Positions 17,944 through 26,221 of a stretch of DNA of 64,000 nucleotides are shown one piece after another. Position 1 is the stretch's first letter; each line of letters opens with the position of its first letter. This stretch comes from Ancylomarina subtilis (GTDB lineage Bacteria; Bacteroidota; Bacteroidia; Bacteroidales; Marinifilaceae), in NCBI RefSeq assembly GCF_004217115.1, contig NZ_SHKN01000006.1, positions 1 to 64,000 on the forward strand. The letters are read 5' to 3'. The notes beneath the pieces were generated by a model, which was not told the DNA's origin, did not search any database, and was given only the letters and a program-made list of their open reading frames with translations. A program made the position numbers and the translations under genes.

Positions 17944-18816
17944 ATGAGTTTTGATTTTAAAAATATAGACAACTATTCTGATGACGAGTTTTTAAACTCA
18001 TTACCAGAGATTGAATTGCCTTATTCAAAATCGAAAGATGAGGTTTGGGCTGAGATGATGACTGAGATTGATAAGACTAAAGCTCCGGTTAATAAAACCA
18101 AGCGTTTGTGGGTGGTGTATTCACTTGCTGCAAGTCTGGTGCTTGTACTAGCCAGTGCCGCTTTTATGCGTTTCTATTCTGTAACCCAATATTGTCCAAA
18201 GGGTGAGCATATGTCTGTTTTATTACCAGATAAAAGCAGAGTGGAGCTTAATGCCAATTCAAGTTTAAGCTATCATCCTTATTGGTGGCAATTTGCACGA
18301 GAGGTGAAATTCGAAGGAGAGGCCTTTTTTAATATCAGTAAAGGAAATCGTTTTGATATCATATCGCGTTATGGTTCCACTCGTATTTTGGGTACAAGTT
18401 TTAATATCTATACTCGCAAGAATAATTATAAAGTAACTTGTTTTACCGGAAAAGTTAAGGTCTTTTCAAATTTGACTCAGGATGAAGTGGTTTTGTATCC
18501 TAAAGATTACGCCTCGATCAATAGAAATGGTCAAATTGAATTGGAAAAAGGAATCAATGTCAAGGAGAAAACCATGTGGCGAGATCATATCTTTTTCTTT
18601 ACAGGTACGCCCATTCAACACGTTTTTGAGGAGATTGAATTGCAATACGATATTCGAATTATAAAGAATGGTTTGTCGGATATATCCTATACGGGTAACT
18701 TCAAAAAAAGCAATTCAGTAGATGAAATATTGAATTGGGTTTGTTTACCTTTAGGATTAGAATATTCGAAACTTTCATCAAAGAAATTTATTGTTCGTCC
18801 AAAACAAACCAAGTGA
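17944..18816 (+). CDS. FecR-family anti-sigma factor
   Basis: 290 residues with a cytoplasmic N-terminal segment of about 55 residues, one transmembrane helix (WVVYSLAASLVLVLASAAF) and a periplasmic FecR domain (LPDKSRVELNANSSLSYHP, FEGEAFFNI, ILGTSFNIYTR, CFTGKVKVFS). A C-terminal secretin/STN-like DUF4974 domain follows (TPIQHVFEEIELQYDIRI). It holds the ECF sigma factor at the membrane and relays a signal from the receptor. It begins 26 bases after the sigma gene, and its TGA overlaps the GTG start of the receptor (GTGA), giving strong translational coupling. Confidence 0.92.
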   Translation: MSFDFKNIDNYSDDEFLNSLPEIELPYSKSKDEVWAEMMTEIDKTKAPVNKTKRLWVVYSLAASLVLVLASAAFMRFYSVTQYCPKGEHMSVLLPDKSRVELNANSSLSYHPYWWQFAREVKFEGEAFFNISKGNRFDIISRYGSTRILGTSFNIYTRKNNYKVTCFTGKVKVFSNLTQDEVVLYPKDYASINRNGQIELEKGINVKEKTMWRDHIFFFTGTPIQHVFEEIELQYDIRIIKNGLSDISYTGNFKKSNSVDEILNWVCLPLGLEYSKLSSKKFIVRPKQTK

Positions 18817-21296
18817 GATTAAAAATTGTCATTCTACTCTCGTTTGTTTTCGCTATAGGACTCAGCTCGTATTCTCAGGAAATTAAGGTTCAGGCGAAAC
18901 AAGAAGGCTTAAATCAGGTTTTAATTGATTTAAGAGATAGGTATGCTGTGCAATTCTCTTTTGATGATGAGTTACTCTCTAAATTCATTATTACGACATC
19001 CCAAACTTTTCCTAAAGTTGAAGACGCGATAAAATTCCTATTAAAAAACACCTCACTTGCCTATCAGTACACTGATGGTATTTTTCTCATTTATGCAGAT
19101 ACGAGAAAAAAGAAGTACTACCTTAAAGGGCATCTCTACGATATTGAAACCAATGAAAGCTTGCCTTATTCACATCTGTCAATAAATGATATTCCACAGG
19201 TTAGCGATATGAGTGGTGGTTTTTCTTTTACATCTGATGAGAATGAAAATTTGCATTTGCAGGCTTCTCATCTGGGCTATTTTATTTTGGATACCGTTTT
19301 AAATACCAACCAAAGTCATAAGCTTTTCCTTCAACCTGCTCAAACAGATTTAGCTGAAATATTGGTGTCTGATAAGATGGTTCAGAATTTCATTAAGATT
19401 GGGAACGAGGCTGGTAAAATCAGTCTGAATCATAAGATCGTAAATTTTTTGCCTGGTAATGGTGATAATTCCGTGTTTGAGCTTTTGCGAATGCAGCCTG
19501 GCATTGCAGCCTCAAATGAACAATCTGATCGTGTGATTATTTGGGGATCTTATGATGGTGAGACTCAGGTTTTATTTGATAAAATTACACTTTGGGGACT
19601 GAAGAATTCCTACCAGGATATTGGGGATATTAATCCGCTTATGGTTAAGCATATCGAAGTTGAAAAAGGAGGCTACGATGCACGTTATGATGGGAGAGTT
19701 GGTGGTTTTGTTAATATCACGGGTAAGGATGGGAGCAAAATCAAACCTGCCTTTAATTTGATTTTGAGTAATGTTACAGCCAATGCTTCATTTGAATTAC
19801 CTCTGAGTAAAAAATCATCTTTAATTGCAGCATACCGGCAGACTTATTACAATTTGTATGAAAATGAGTCGGTGGAACCTTTGGGGCTTAATTCCCAAAA
19901 CAATTCCCGAGGAGCGACAAATTTTAGTTTGGTTCCTGATTATCAATTTAGGGATATGAATTTAAAATATTCCTATTCCGGTGCTAAGGGGAATAGCTTT
20001 CAAGTGAGTTTGCTTCGTGGAACGAATGAATATGATTATAGTTTTAATGAGGGGCAGTATAATCATATTAAAAAGAGTAAGAATGAAGATTCAGAACAAT
20101 TTGGTGCTTCAATTCTATACAATATGCAGTGGCATAAAGGAGGTCGAAGTGAACTATTTCTTACAAGTTCTGGTTTAACATCTTCTTACAATAATTTGGT
20201 TGAAGTTTCCAGGCTAAGAAATCAGGTGACTGAAATTCGTCGTAAAGATGATCGGAATACAAATATTGTGGAATACAAAGCCGGATTAAGACATGATTTT
20301 AATCTCTCAAAAAAGATTCTTGTTCAAACGGGGATGACCTATTTGTACAATAAAATTGAGTACTCCGAAGATTCTCTTGATGTGAGTACAATGAATTATG
20401 ATTCGAATTTTGGGAGACTTAGTGGATTTTTCCAGAACAAAATTTTCCTTAACAAAGATCTAACGGCTAAAATAGGAGTAAACTTAAGCTACCCAACTTT
20501 AATAAATCAATTGTATGTTGATCCTCGACTATCATTGAGTTACAAGCTTTCTGAGACTGTTTCGGTAAATTCAGCCTGGGGTATTTACAGGCAATTTATG
20601 AGCCGCAGCATTATTTTGGATGATGAAGGAAATCGCCGTGAATTTTGGGTTGGAGCAGATAATGAAACCATTCCTGTTTTAAATTCTCAGCATTGGGTTT
20701 TTGGAAGCTCTTATCATCAGGATGATTTTACTATGAGTCTGGAAGCGTATCACAAATATACAAAAGGTCACACGCGTTATTTCCGAAATAGAAGAATTGA
20801 AGGGATAACAATTGGTAGAAGTCAAACCTATGGGCTCGATTTATATCTAAAAAAGACGATTGATAAGCATGCATTTTGGTTGGCATACACACTTGGCAGA
20901 ACCGAAGAGAAATTTGAATATGGGAAGGTACAAACGTACCAGAGAGCTCTTCACGATCAAACTCACGAGTTAAAGTTTGCCGGTCTGGTTAATATTGGAC
21001 GGTTTTATTGTTCTGCTAATTATATATGGGGGTCCGGTTTTCCATCCTATGATGAATTGCAAAACACAATTGTGTCAGAGCAGGATTACAGTCGATTGGA
21101 TGCTTCTATCATTTATAAAATGAAGCCCCAAAGATTTAAAACAGAGTTTGGGGTGATGTTTCTAAATGTGTTTGATAGAGAAAATCTTAATTATTTCGAC
21201 TCAGAGCAGGTTAAAATAGGACAGGAAACGATTTTGAGTATAAACGAAAAAACGACTCCTTTTTCGGTGCGTTTATTCTTAAGACTTGGTTTTTGA
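18813..21296 (+). CDS. TonB-dependent outer-membrane receptor with STN signalling domain
   Basis: The start is GTG 18813, overlapping the anti-sigma stop; earlier frames run through that gene. From there a signal peptide (KIVILLSFVFAIGLSS) precedes 827 residues in all. An STN domain (QAKQEGLNQVLIDLRDRYAV) is followed by a carboxypeptidase-regulatory-like fold (YYLKGHLYDIETNESLPYSH) and a TonB plug with ELLRMQPGIAAS and VEKGGYDARYDGRVGGFV. A 22-strand type barrel ends in FSVRLFLRLGF with a terminal Phe. No SusD gene follows, so this is a transducing receptor, not a Sus-type glycan importer. The ligand (siderophore, peptide or other) cannot be read. Confidence 0.9.
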   Translation: MRLKIVILLSFVFAIGLSSYSQEIKVQAKQEGLNQVLIDLRDRYAVQFSFDDELLSKFIITTSQTFPKVEDAIKFLLKNTSLAYQYTDGIFLIYADTRKKKYYLKGHLYDIETNESLPYSHLSINDIPQVSDMSGGFSFTSDENENLHLQASHLGYFILDTVLNTNQSHKLFLQPAQTDLAEILVSDKMVQNFIKIGNEAGKISLNHKIVNFLPGNGDNSVFELLRMQPGIAASNEQSDRVIIWGSYDGETQVLFDKITLWGLKNSYQDIGDINPLMVKHIEVEKGGYDARYDGRVGGFVNITGKDGSKIKPAFNLILSNVTANASFELPLSKKSSLIAAYRQTYYNLYENESVEPLGLNSQNNSRGATNFSLVPDYQFRDMNLKYSYSGAKGNSFQVSLLRGTNEYDYSFNEGQYNHIKKSKNEDSEQFGASILYNMQWHKGGRSELFLTSSGLTSSYNNLVEVSRLRNQVTEIRRKDDRNTNIVEYKAGLRHDFNLSKKILVQTGMTYLYNKIEYSEDSLDVSTMNYDSNFGRLSGFFQNKIFLNKDLTAKIGVNLSYPTLINQLYVDPRLSLSYKLSETVSVNSAWGIYRQFMSRSIILDDEGNRREFWVGADNETIPVLNSQHWVFGSSYHQDDFTMSLEAYHKYTKGHTRYFRNRRIEGITIGRSQTYGLDLYLKKTIDKHAFWLAYTLGRTEEKFEYGKVQTYQRALHDQTHELKFAGLVNIGRFYCSANYIWGSGFPSYDELQNTIVSEQDYSRLDASIIYKMKPQRFKTEFGVMFLNVFDRENLNYFDSEQVKIGQETILSINEKTTPFSVRLFLRLGF

Positions 21297-21617
21297 GATT
21301 TTTAAATCTTGAAGAAGCTAAGTGATCGGAGCAGTGTTTTATGCTTCAGAAATAAACTACTAATTCTAACAAAGGGGTGATTCACAATCGTATCTAATAT
21401 GACCCTACGAAGCGATGTATTCACTTTCCTCACAACTTAGTTTTCTTCAGATTTGGTTACTAGTTAGACAACTAAAACAGAGGGAAAACTGTTCCAGCCG
21501 AATTGCATCATTAAATCGTTTTTTCAATTCCTGATATCTCAGTATTTGATTGACTTTTAGCTATTATTTCATCAAGATATAAATTGAAAGAGTCGATTTA
21601 CTGATATTTTAAATAAG
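21297..21617. other. Intergenic stretch, nothing recognised
   Basis: About 320 bases between the receptor stop and the convergent hypothetical gene. There is no clear terminator, repeat or RNA, only scattered AT-rich tracts. Confidence 0.4.
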
Positions 21618-21938
21618 TTATAATATACTGTCAGCAGAGAGCCCCTCGAAACAAGATCTTAGAGTTTTAAGACGTCTGTTGTAGTTGACAGTTTGATGTT
21701 CGCTTGTCTGTTTTGATGAGAATTTTAATTCCAATTCTGATCTGAAATCATCCATTTCTTCTTTACTAATCAATTGTTCAATCAATCTTAGTCCTTTATC
21801 GATATCCTGATTTAGAATGCCGGATAGTTTGTCTAAGATCATTTTATGAAGAGATTGTTTTTGACTTGTGTTGATTGAATTGGATTCAATCGCATTAGTT
21901 AAAACAGGTTTGCCGAATTTTATTACATTTGAACGCAT
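21618..21938 (-). CDS. Hypothetical 106-residue protein
   Basis: The frame has normal protein-like composition: two amphipathic helices (SLHKMILDKLSGILNQDI and DKGLRLIEQLISKEEMDDFR) followed by a basic stretch and a terminal helix. There is no signal peptide or membrane segment. It starts near the divergent gene at 22096, and its 5' region is AT-rich. No family is recognised and it is not part of an operon. A shorter plus-strand frame at 21868-22056 overlaps it and looks less natural. Confidence 0.55.
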   Translation of the reverse strand: MRSNVIKFGKPVLTNAIESNSINTSQKQSLHKMILDKLSGILNQDIDKGLRLIEQLISKEEMDDFRSELELKFSSKQTSEHQTVNYNRRLKTLRSCFEGLSADSIL

Positions 21939-22095
21939 ATCCTATGTTGCTTACTGTGTTAATTTGAAAAACGACATGAATGTAGCACATAGCTTAGGCT
22001 CTGGAAAATCACTTTTGTGGATTTTTTCCGAAGTTCAAAGTTCGTTTGTGCGATAAATAACTTGTTTATTAGTTAGATACAGAAAAAAAACTACT

Positions 22096-23640
22096 ATGTC
22101 TAAGCATCAAATTGAACCCTTATTTCAGCTTATCAAATCGATGACTAAGTCAGAAAAGAGGAATTTTAAACTCTATGCCAATCGGATAGGGAGTGGTAAA
22201 GAGAGCAAATTCATACAGGTTTTCGACTCTATAGATAAGATGGAGGTTTATAAGGAAGAACTCATTGTTAAACGGGCAAAGGATATTAAGTTGTCACAAC
22301 TTCCCAACCTGAAAGCTCATCTTTACAAGCAGTTGTTAACGAGTTTGCGGCTCACACAAGTGAATCACGATATTAGCATTAGTATTCGTGAACAGATTGA
22401 TCATGCCAAGGTTTTATACAACAAAGGTTTGTATCAACAAAGTCTGCGAATGTTGGAAAAGAGTAAGGCTTTAGCTGAGAAATATGAGCGTAAACTACTT
22501 CATCTTGAGATTGTTGAATTCGAGAAGTTGATTGAATCTCAATACATCACTAAGAGTATGGAGACTAGAGCAGATGAGATTACCTCTGAGTCGAAAGGGC
22601 TTAATCAGGAGATGGGAGGGACCATTTATTTCTCCAATATGTCCATTCGTTTGTATGCCTTATACCTTAAGGTTGGCTATGCTCGCAACGATAAGGATCT
22701 TTTGATGGTGAGTGAGTTTTTTAATGCCAATATCCGATCGGTGGATCTGACGAAATTGAGTTTCTACGAAAAGCTGTATCTCTATCAGTCCTATGTTTGG
22801 TATTATCTGATCATTCAGGATTTTCTGATGTGTTACAAGTACGCACAAAAATGGGTCGACTTATTTCAGATGAATCCCGATATGATCACCAGTCAGTGTG
22901 ATTTGTATCTGAAAGCTTTGAATAATGTTTTGGTCGCTTTATTCTACACCAATCATTTAAGTAAGTTTAAGAAGAATTTAAAAATTCTTAAGAATCTCGA
23001 GGCGGTTGAACAGGTTAAGGCAAACTCCAATCTTTGTATTTTGCAGCAGCAGTTTTCCTTCATGCATCAAATTAATCAGTATTTTATGGAGGGGCAGTTT
23101 AAAGCCGGGATATCAGTTGTTCCAAAAATTGAGAGCTTTATTGAGGCCAATAAATACAGTTTGGATAAGCATCGAAATCTGGTTTTCTATTACAAAATAG
23201 CTTGTCTTTACTTTGGATGTGGCGAATATCGTGAGGCGATTAAATATCTGAATCGGATTATTGATGAGAAAGACACCTCGCTCAGAAGCGATATTCATTG
23301 TTTTGCCCGTATTTTGAACCTGATTAGCCATTATGAATTGGAGCATACCGATCATTTGGATTATCAAATTAGGTCGACTTATCGGTTCTTGGCAAAGATG
23401 GAAGATTTGCAAGAGGTACAAAAATACATCCTTCGTTTTATCCGACGCTTAAGTGTTATTAGCCCAGATCAGTTGAAAGAGGAGTTTATAAAATCGAGGC
23501 GAGATTTAATGAAATGGGTAAATGATCCATTTGAAAAGAGAGCTTTCCTTTATCTCGATCTGATTTCGTGGTTGGATTCAAAGATTGAGAAACGCCCTGT
23601 GCAGGATGTCATAATGGAAAAAGCAAGAAATAATAAATAA
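22096..23640 (+). CDS. Large helical repeat protein of unknown function
   Basis: 514 residues, cytoplasmic (no signal or transmembrane helix), almost entirely alpha-helical with TPR-like pairs: YNKGLYQQSLRMLEKSKALA, SFYEKLYLYQSYVWYY, FYYKIACLYFGCGEYREAIK. The N-terminal MSKHQIEPLFQLIKSMTKSE and the following basic KRNFKLYANR are features I associate with a conserved, uncharacterised Bacteroidota protein. It is monocistronic with a strong terminator. TPR scaffolds usually mediate protein-protein contact; no enzymatic motif is seen. Confidence 0.7.
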   Translation: MSKHQIEPLFQLIKSMTKSEKRNFKLYANRIGSGKESKFIQVFDSIDKMEVYKEELIVKRAKDIKLSQLPNLKAHLYKQLLTSLRLTQVNHDISISIREQIDHAKVLYNKGLYQQSLRMLEKSKALAEKYERKLLHLEIVEFEKLIESQYITKSMETRADEITSESKGLNQEMGGTIYFSNMSIRLYALYLKVGYARNDKDLLMVSEFFNANIRSVDLTKLSFYEKLYLYQSYVWYYLIIQDFLMCYKYAQKWVDLFQMNPDMITSQCDLYLKALNNVLVALFYTNHLSKFKKNLKILKNLEAVEQVKANSNLCILQQQFSFMHQINQYFMEGQFKAGISVVPKIESFIEANKYSLDKHRNLVFYYKIACLYFGCGEYREAIKYLNRIIDEKDTSLRSDIHCFARILNLISHYELEHTDHLDYQIRSTYRFLAKMEDLQEVQKYILRFIRRLSVISPDQLKEEFIKSRRDLMKWVNDPFEKRAFLYLDLISWLDSKIEKRPVQDVIMEKARNNK

Positions 23641-23643
23641 GCG

Positions 23644-23680
23644 AAAAGCTCTCAGGACAACAATCTGAGAGCTTTTTTTG
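23644..23680 (+). terminator. Rho-independent terminator
   Basis: The perfect 12-bp stem AAAAGCTCTCAG/CTGAGAGCTTTT (loop GACAACAAT) continues into a T-tract. It starts 4 bases after the preceding stop codon and can also act on the convergent gene ending at 23708. Confidence 0.92.
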
Positions 23681-23707
23681 CATACTTAAACTTATAAATT
23701 TTTATTG

Positions 23708-24982
23708 CTATTGCAATGAGAAATTGATTGGGACTGTGTATTGTACACTTACTGCTTCACCTCTTTGTTTGCCAGGAGTCCATTTAGGCATTGCACTTAT
23801 AACACGAAGCGCTTCTGCATCTATTGATGGTGATGCTCCTCTTGCGATTTTTACATCTTTAACAGCACCATCTTTATTAACAACAAAGCTGATGTAAACA
23901 CGGCCTTCAATATTATTTTTCTGTGCTTCAGCAGGGTATTTTACGTTTTGAGCAATCCAGGTTTGCAAGGCTTTATCTCCTCCCGGGAATTGGGGCATGT
24001 CTTCGCATATAGCAAAAATTTGCTCTCCATTTACCATTTCTGATTTAATTGTGGTCTGATCCCCTTTTGACATTGTAATAAGGTCTTCTTCAACTGGCTT
24101 TTCAGTTTCAGATGTACACTTCAGATTAAGTGTTAAAGCAATCGCTATTGCCGGTATGATAAACAGGAGTCTTAACATTCTGTTTTTTGATGTATTGGTT
24201 TTCGTCATCATTATCATTCGTTTTTTAGTAATAGAGCAATTGAAGTTATTGGCCAGGCCCATCACTTCAATACCCATTATTTGGTTTAAAATACTCGCCT
24301 GATATTGTCCGATGTCGCAGCCTTGCGCAATAACTCCTTCATCAGCTAATAATTCATGCGTTTGTTTTATAGCACGCTCAAAGAGCCAGACAAAGGGATT
24401 AAACCACAAAATAATGCTTGTTAATTCCACCAAAAGCAGATCGATCCAATGCTTTTGTTCCACATGTACTTTTTCGTGTGCTATAATATTTTTAAATGAT
24501 TCGGTATTAAAATTTTGATTGTTTATTGCAATTTTTCCAAGGAATGAGAAATTTGGCGTATCCTCGTTAACTTTAATTAATTCTTGTCCTTCAAATTCAT
24601 CTTTTGGATTGTTTTTTATAATCTTTTGGGTTTTGCAGATTCGAACAACGGATCTTAGGATTAAGATGAAACTAATAAAAGCGTAAAATCCGGTGATTAA
24701 TTGTGTTGTTGAGATGTTTTCTAATAAGGCTGCTGATTCGTTTGCTTTACTGCTTAAATTGATTGCGTTTAGAAGAAGAACAATATTCGAATGATTTGCA
24801 GAACCAGCAACTTCAAAATTCATCTTGATAAGCGGTAATATAAAAGCCATTAGAAGAGAAGAGCTTAGATAAAACCGAATCCCTTTATAGAATTTTTCAT
24901 CTTGTAAAAAGAAATGATAAACCCCATAAAACAAAGCTAAAGCAGCTGATGATTTTAACAGATAGATATACAGGTCGTTCAT
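23708..24982 (-). CDS. BlaR1/MecR1-like M56 membrane metallopeptidase with TonB C-terminal domain
   Basis: 424 residues. The N-terminal half has four hydrophobic helices (ALALFYGVYHFFL, FYLSSSLLMAFILPLI, LITGFYAFISFILILRSV, LVELTSIILWFNPFVWLFE). Between the last two lies a cytoplasmic zinc protease with HEKVH (HExxH) and the downstream HELLADE glutamate. A further helix (LLFIIPAIAIALTLNL) leads to a periplasmic TonB_C-like domain (FPGGDKALQTWIAQNVKYP; PKWTPGKQRGEAVSVQYTVP). BlaR1-family proteins sense an envelope signal and cleave the BlaI repressor; here the usual penicillin-binding sensor is replaced by a TonB-type domain. It starts two bases after blaI and forms an operon with it. Confidence 0.88.
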   Translation of the reverse strand: MNDLYIYLLKSSAALALFYGVYHFFLQDEKFYKGIRFYLSSSLLMAFILPLIKMNFEVAGSANHSNIVLLLNAINLSSKANESAALLENISTTQLITGFYAFISFILILRSVVRICKTQKIIKNNPKDEFEGQELIKVNEDTPNFSFLGKIAINNQNFNTESFKNIIAHEKVHVEQKHWIDLLLVELTSIILWFNPFVWLFERAIKQTHELLADEGVIAQGCDIGQYQASILNQIMGIEVMGLANNFNCSITKKRMIMMTKTNTSKNRMLRLLFIIPAIAIALTLNLKCTSETEKPVEEDLITMSKGDQTTIKSEMVNGEQIFAICEDMPQFPGGDKALQTWIAQNVKYPAEAQKNNIEGRVYISFVVNKDGAVKDVKIARGASPSIDAEALRVISAMPKWTPGKQRGEAVSVQYTVPINFSLQ

Positions 24983-24983
24983 A

Positions 24984-25355
24984 TCATTTGTTTTTATTGA
25001 TTTCCTTCTTCGTCATCTCAATCATCTCTTCCAAATCAGAAATACTCAAGTTGTTTTCCTTAGCAAAAAAGGATGCCATTTTTGAAAATGATCCATTAAA
25101 ATAGTCTTTTAATAAACTCCCCATTTGTTGTCCGGAATATTCCTCTTTTGTAATTTGAGGAAGGAATAAGTGTGTCTTTCCTTGTGCTATTTTAGTTACG
25201 AAACCTTTTTTCTCCAGAACCTTTAGAACTGTTGCTACAGTTGTGTAAGCAGGTTTTGGGGTATCAAATCTATCCACAATACTTCTCACGTTGCTTTCTT
25301 TCAGATCCCATAATATTTGCATCACCTGTTCTTCGGCTTTCGTCATTTGTTTCAT
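24984..25355 (-). CDS. BlaI/MecI/CopY-family repressor
   Basis: A 123-residue winged-helix repressor of normal family length. The N-terminal motif LTKAEEQVMQILW-like start (KQMTKAEEQVMQILWDLKES), the recognition helix TPKPAYTTVATVLKVLEKKG and the wing TKIAQGKTHLFLP are all BlaI features. The C-terminal dimerisation domain contains LLKDYFNGSFSKMASFF. It precedes a BlaR1-like protease by two bases. Two TACTAC/GTAGTA-type dyads at 25404-25422 and 25445-25462 lie upstream, the first covering the -7 element, so it almost certainly represses its own operon. Confidence 0.93.
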   Translation of the reverse strand: MKQMTKAEEQVMQILWDLKESNVRSIVDRFDTPKPAYTTVATVLKVLEKKGFVTKIAQGKTHLFLPQITKEEYSGQQMGSLLKDYFNGSFSKMASFFAKENNLSISDLEEMIEMTKKEINKNK

Positions 25356-25403
25356 AACGGTACTCTTTATTTAATTGTAATTATAGATTTTGAATTCATT
25401 ATC

Positions 25404-25462
25404 TACTACAAACTTAGTAGTATGTGATGAGAATAACAAATTTTCTACTATAAAAATAGTAG
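25404..25462 (-). promoter_or_regulatory. blaI promoter inside two BlaI-type operators
   Basis: Operator 1 is TACTAC-N7-GTAGTA (25404-25422) and operator 2 is CTACTAT-AAAA-ATAGTAG (25445-25462). On the minus strand the -33 TTTG (25440-25437) and the -7 TAAGTTTG (25416-25409) are 20 bp apart. Operator 1 covers the -7 box and operator 2 abuts the -33. Confidence 0.85.
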
Positions 25463-25472
25463 TTTCATCTAA

Positions 25473-25508
25473 AAAAAATCCTCAAAGCATTAGCAGAGAG
25501 GATTTTTT
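25473..25508. terminator. Bidirectional terminator after the response regulator
   Basis: AAAAAATCCTC (25473-25483) pairs with GAGGATTTTTT (25498-25508) around a 14-base loop. It separates the regulator gene from the blaI promoter. Confidence 0.85.
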
Positions 25509-25529
25509 AGTGGCATTATATTTTGAACA

Positions 25530-26216
25530 TTACATGATCAGCTTATAGCCTTTACCATGTACGTTAATAATTTCGATGTTTGTCTCCGGTTTAAGATGTT
25601 TACGAAGTTTTGTAATGTAAACATCCATGCTTCGTGCATTAAAATAGTTATCGTCGAGCCATATGGTTTTAAGTGCAAAATTACGCTCCAGTACTTCATT
25701 GGCATTGTTGCAAAGCAATTTAAGAAGTTCCGATTCTTTGGTAGTGAGCTTAATCGTTTTGTCACCGTCATGTAACAATTGCTTTTTTGAATCGAAAAGG
25801 AAGCGACCTAATTTGAATTCTTCCTGCTTATTTTCAGATTTTCCTCCCGCTCTTCTTAGCACAGCCTCAATACGAACCAAAAGTTCTTCCATACTAAATG
25901 GTTTGGTCATATAATCATCTGCTCCTAGCTTGAATCCTTCCAAAACATCATCTTTCATCGATTTTGCAGTCAGGAAGATAATTGGAATTTCAGAGTTGAT
26001 CAAGCGAATATCTTTAGCCAATGTGAAGCCATCACGATGAGGCATCATCACGTCGAAGATACCAATATCAAAAGGGTTTTTTAAAAATGCATCGTATGCC
26101 TTATCTCCATCTTCGCATAAGGTCGTGTTGTAGCCTTTAGCTACTAGATATTCTTTAAGCAAAAGGCCGAGATTTGCATCATCTTCAGCCAATAAGACTT
26201 TTATTTCTTTTTCCAT
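25530..26216 (-). CDS. rprY: RprY-like OmpR-family response regulator
   Basis: 228 residues. The receiver domain has the acidic pair EDD (11-13), phospho-acceptor Asp55 in GIFDVMMP, the switch Thr in IFLTAKS and the Lys in TKPFS. The OmpR-type winged helix follows (LTTKESELLKLLCNNANEVL, NYFNARSMDVYITKLRKHL, INVHGKGYKLIM). The sequence closely resembles the Bacteroides RprY protein, including DGFTLAKDIR and IGADDY-like LGADDYMTKPFSMEEL. It begins six bases after its partner kinase on the same strand. The regulon cannot be read from here. Confidence 0.9.
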   Translation of the reverse strand: MEKEIKVLLAEDDANLGLLLKEYLVAKGYNTTLCEDGDKAYDAFLKNPFDIGIFDVMMPHRDGFTLAKDIRLINSEIPIIFLTAKSMKDDVLEGFKLGADDYMTKPFSMEELLVRIEAVLRRAGGKSENKQEEFKLGRFLFDSKKQLLHDGDKTIKLTTKESELLKLLCNNANEVLERNFALKTIWLDDNYFNARSMDVYITKLRKHLKPETNIEIINVHGKGYKLIM

Positions 26217-26221
26217 AATGT

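Noticed and set aside
18735-18812. Longer receptor frame starting inside the anti-sigma gene
   Set aside because: It overlaps 26 codons of FecR and lacks a signal peptide at its start; the GTG at 18813 has a perfect signal and a GTGA overlap.
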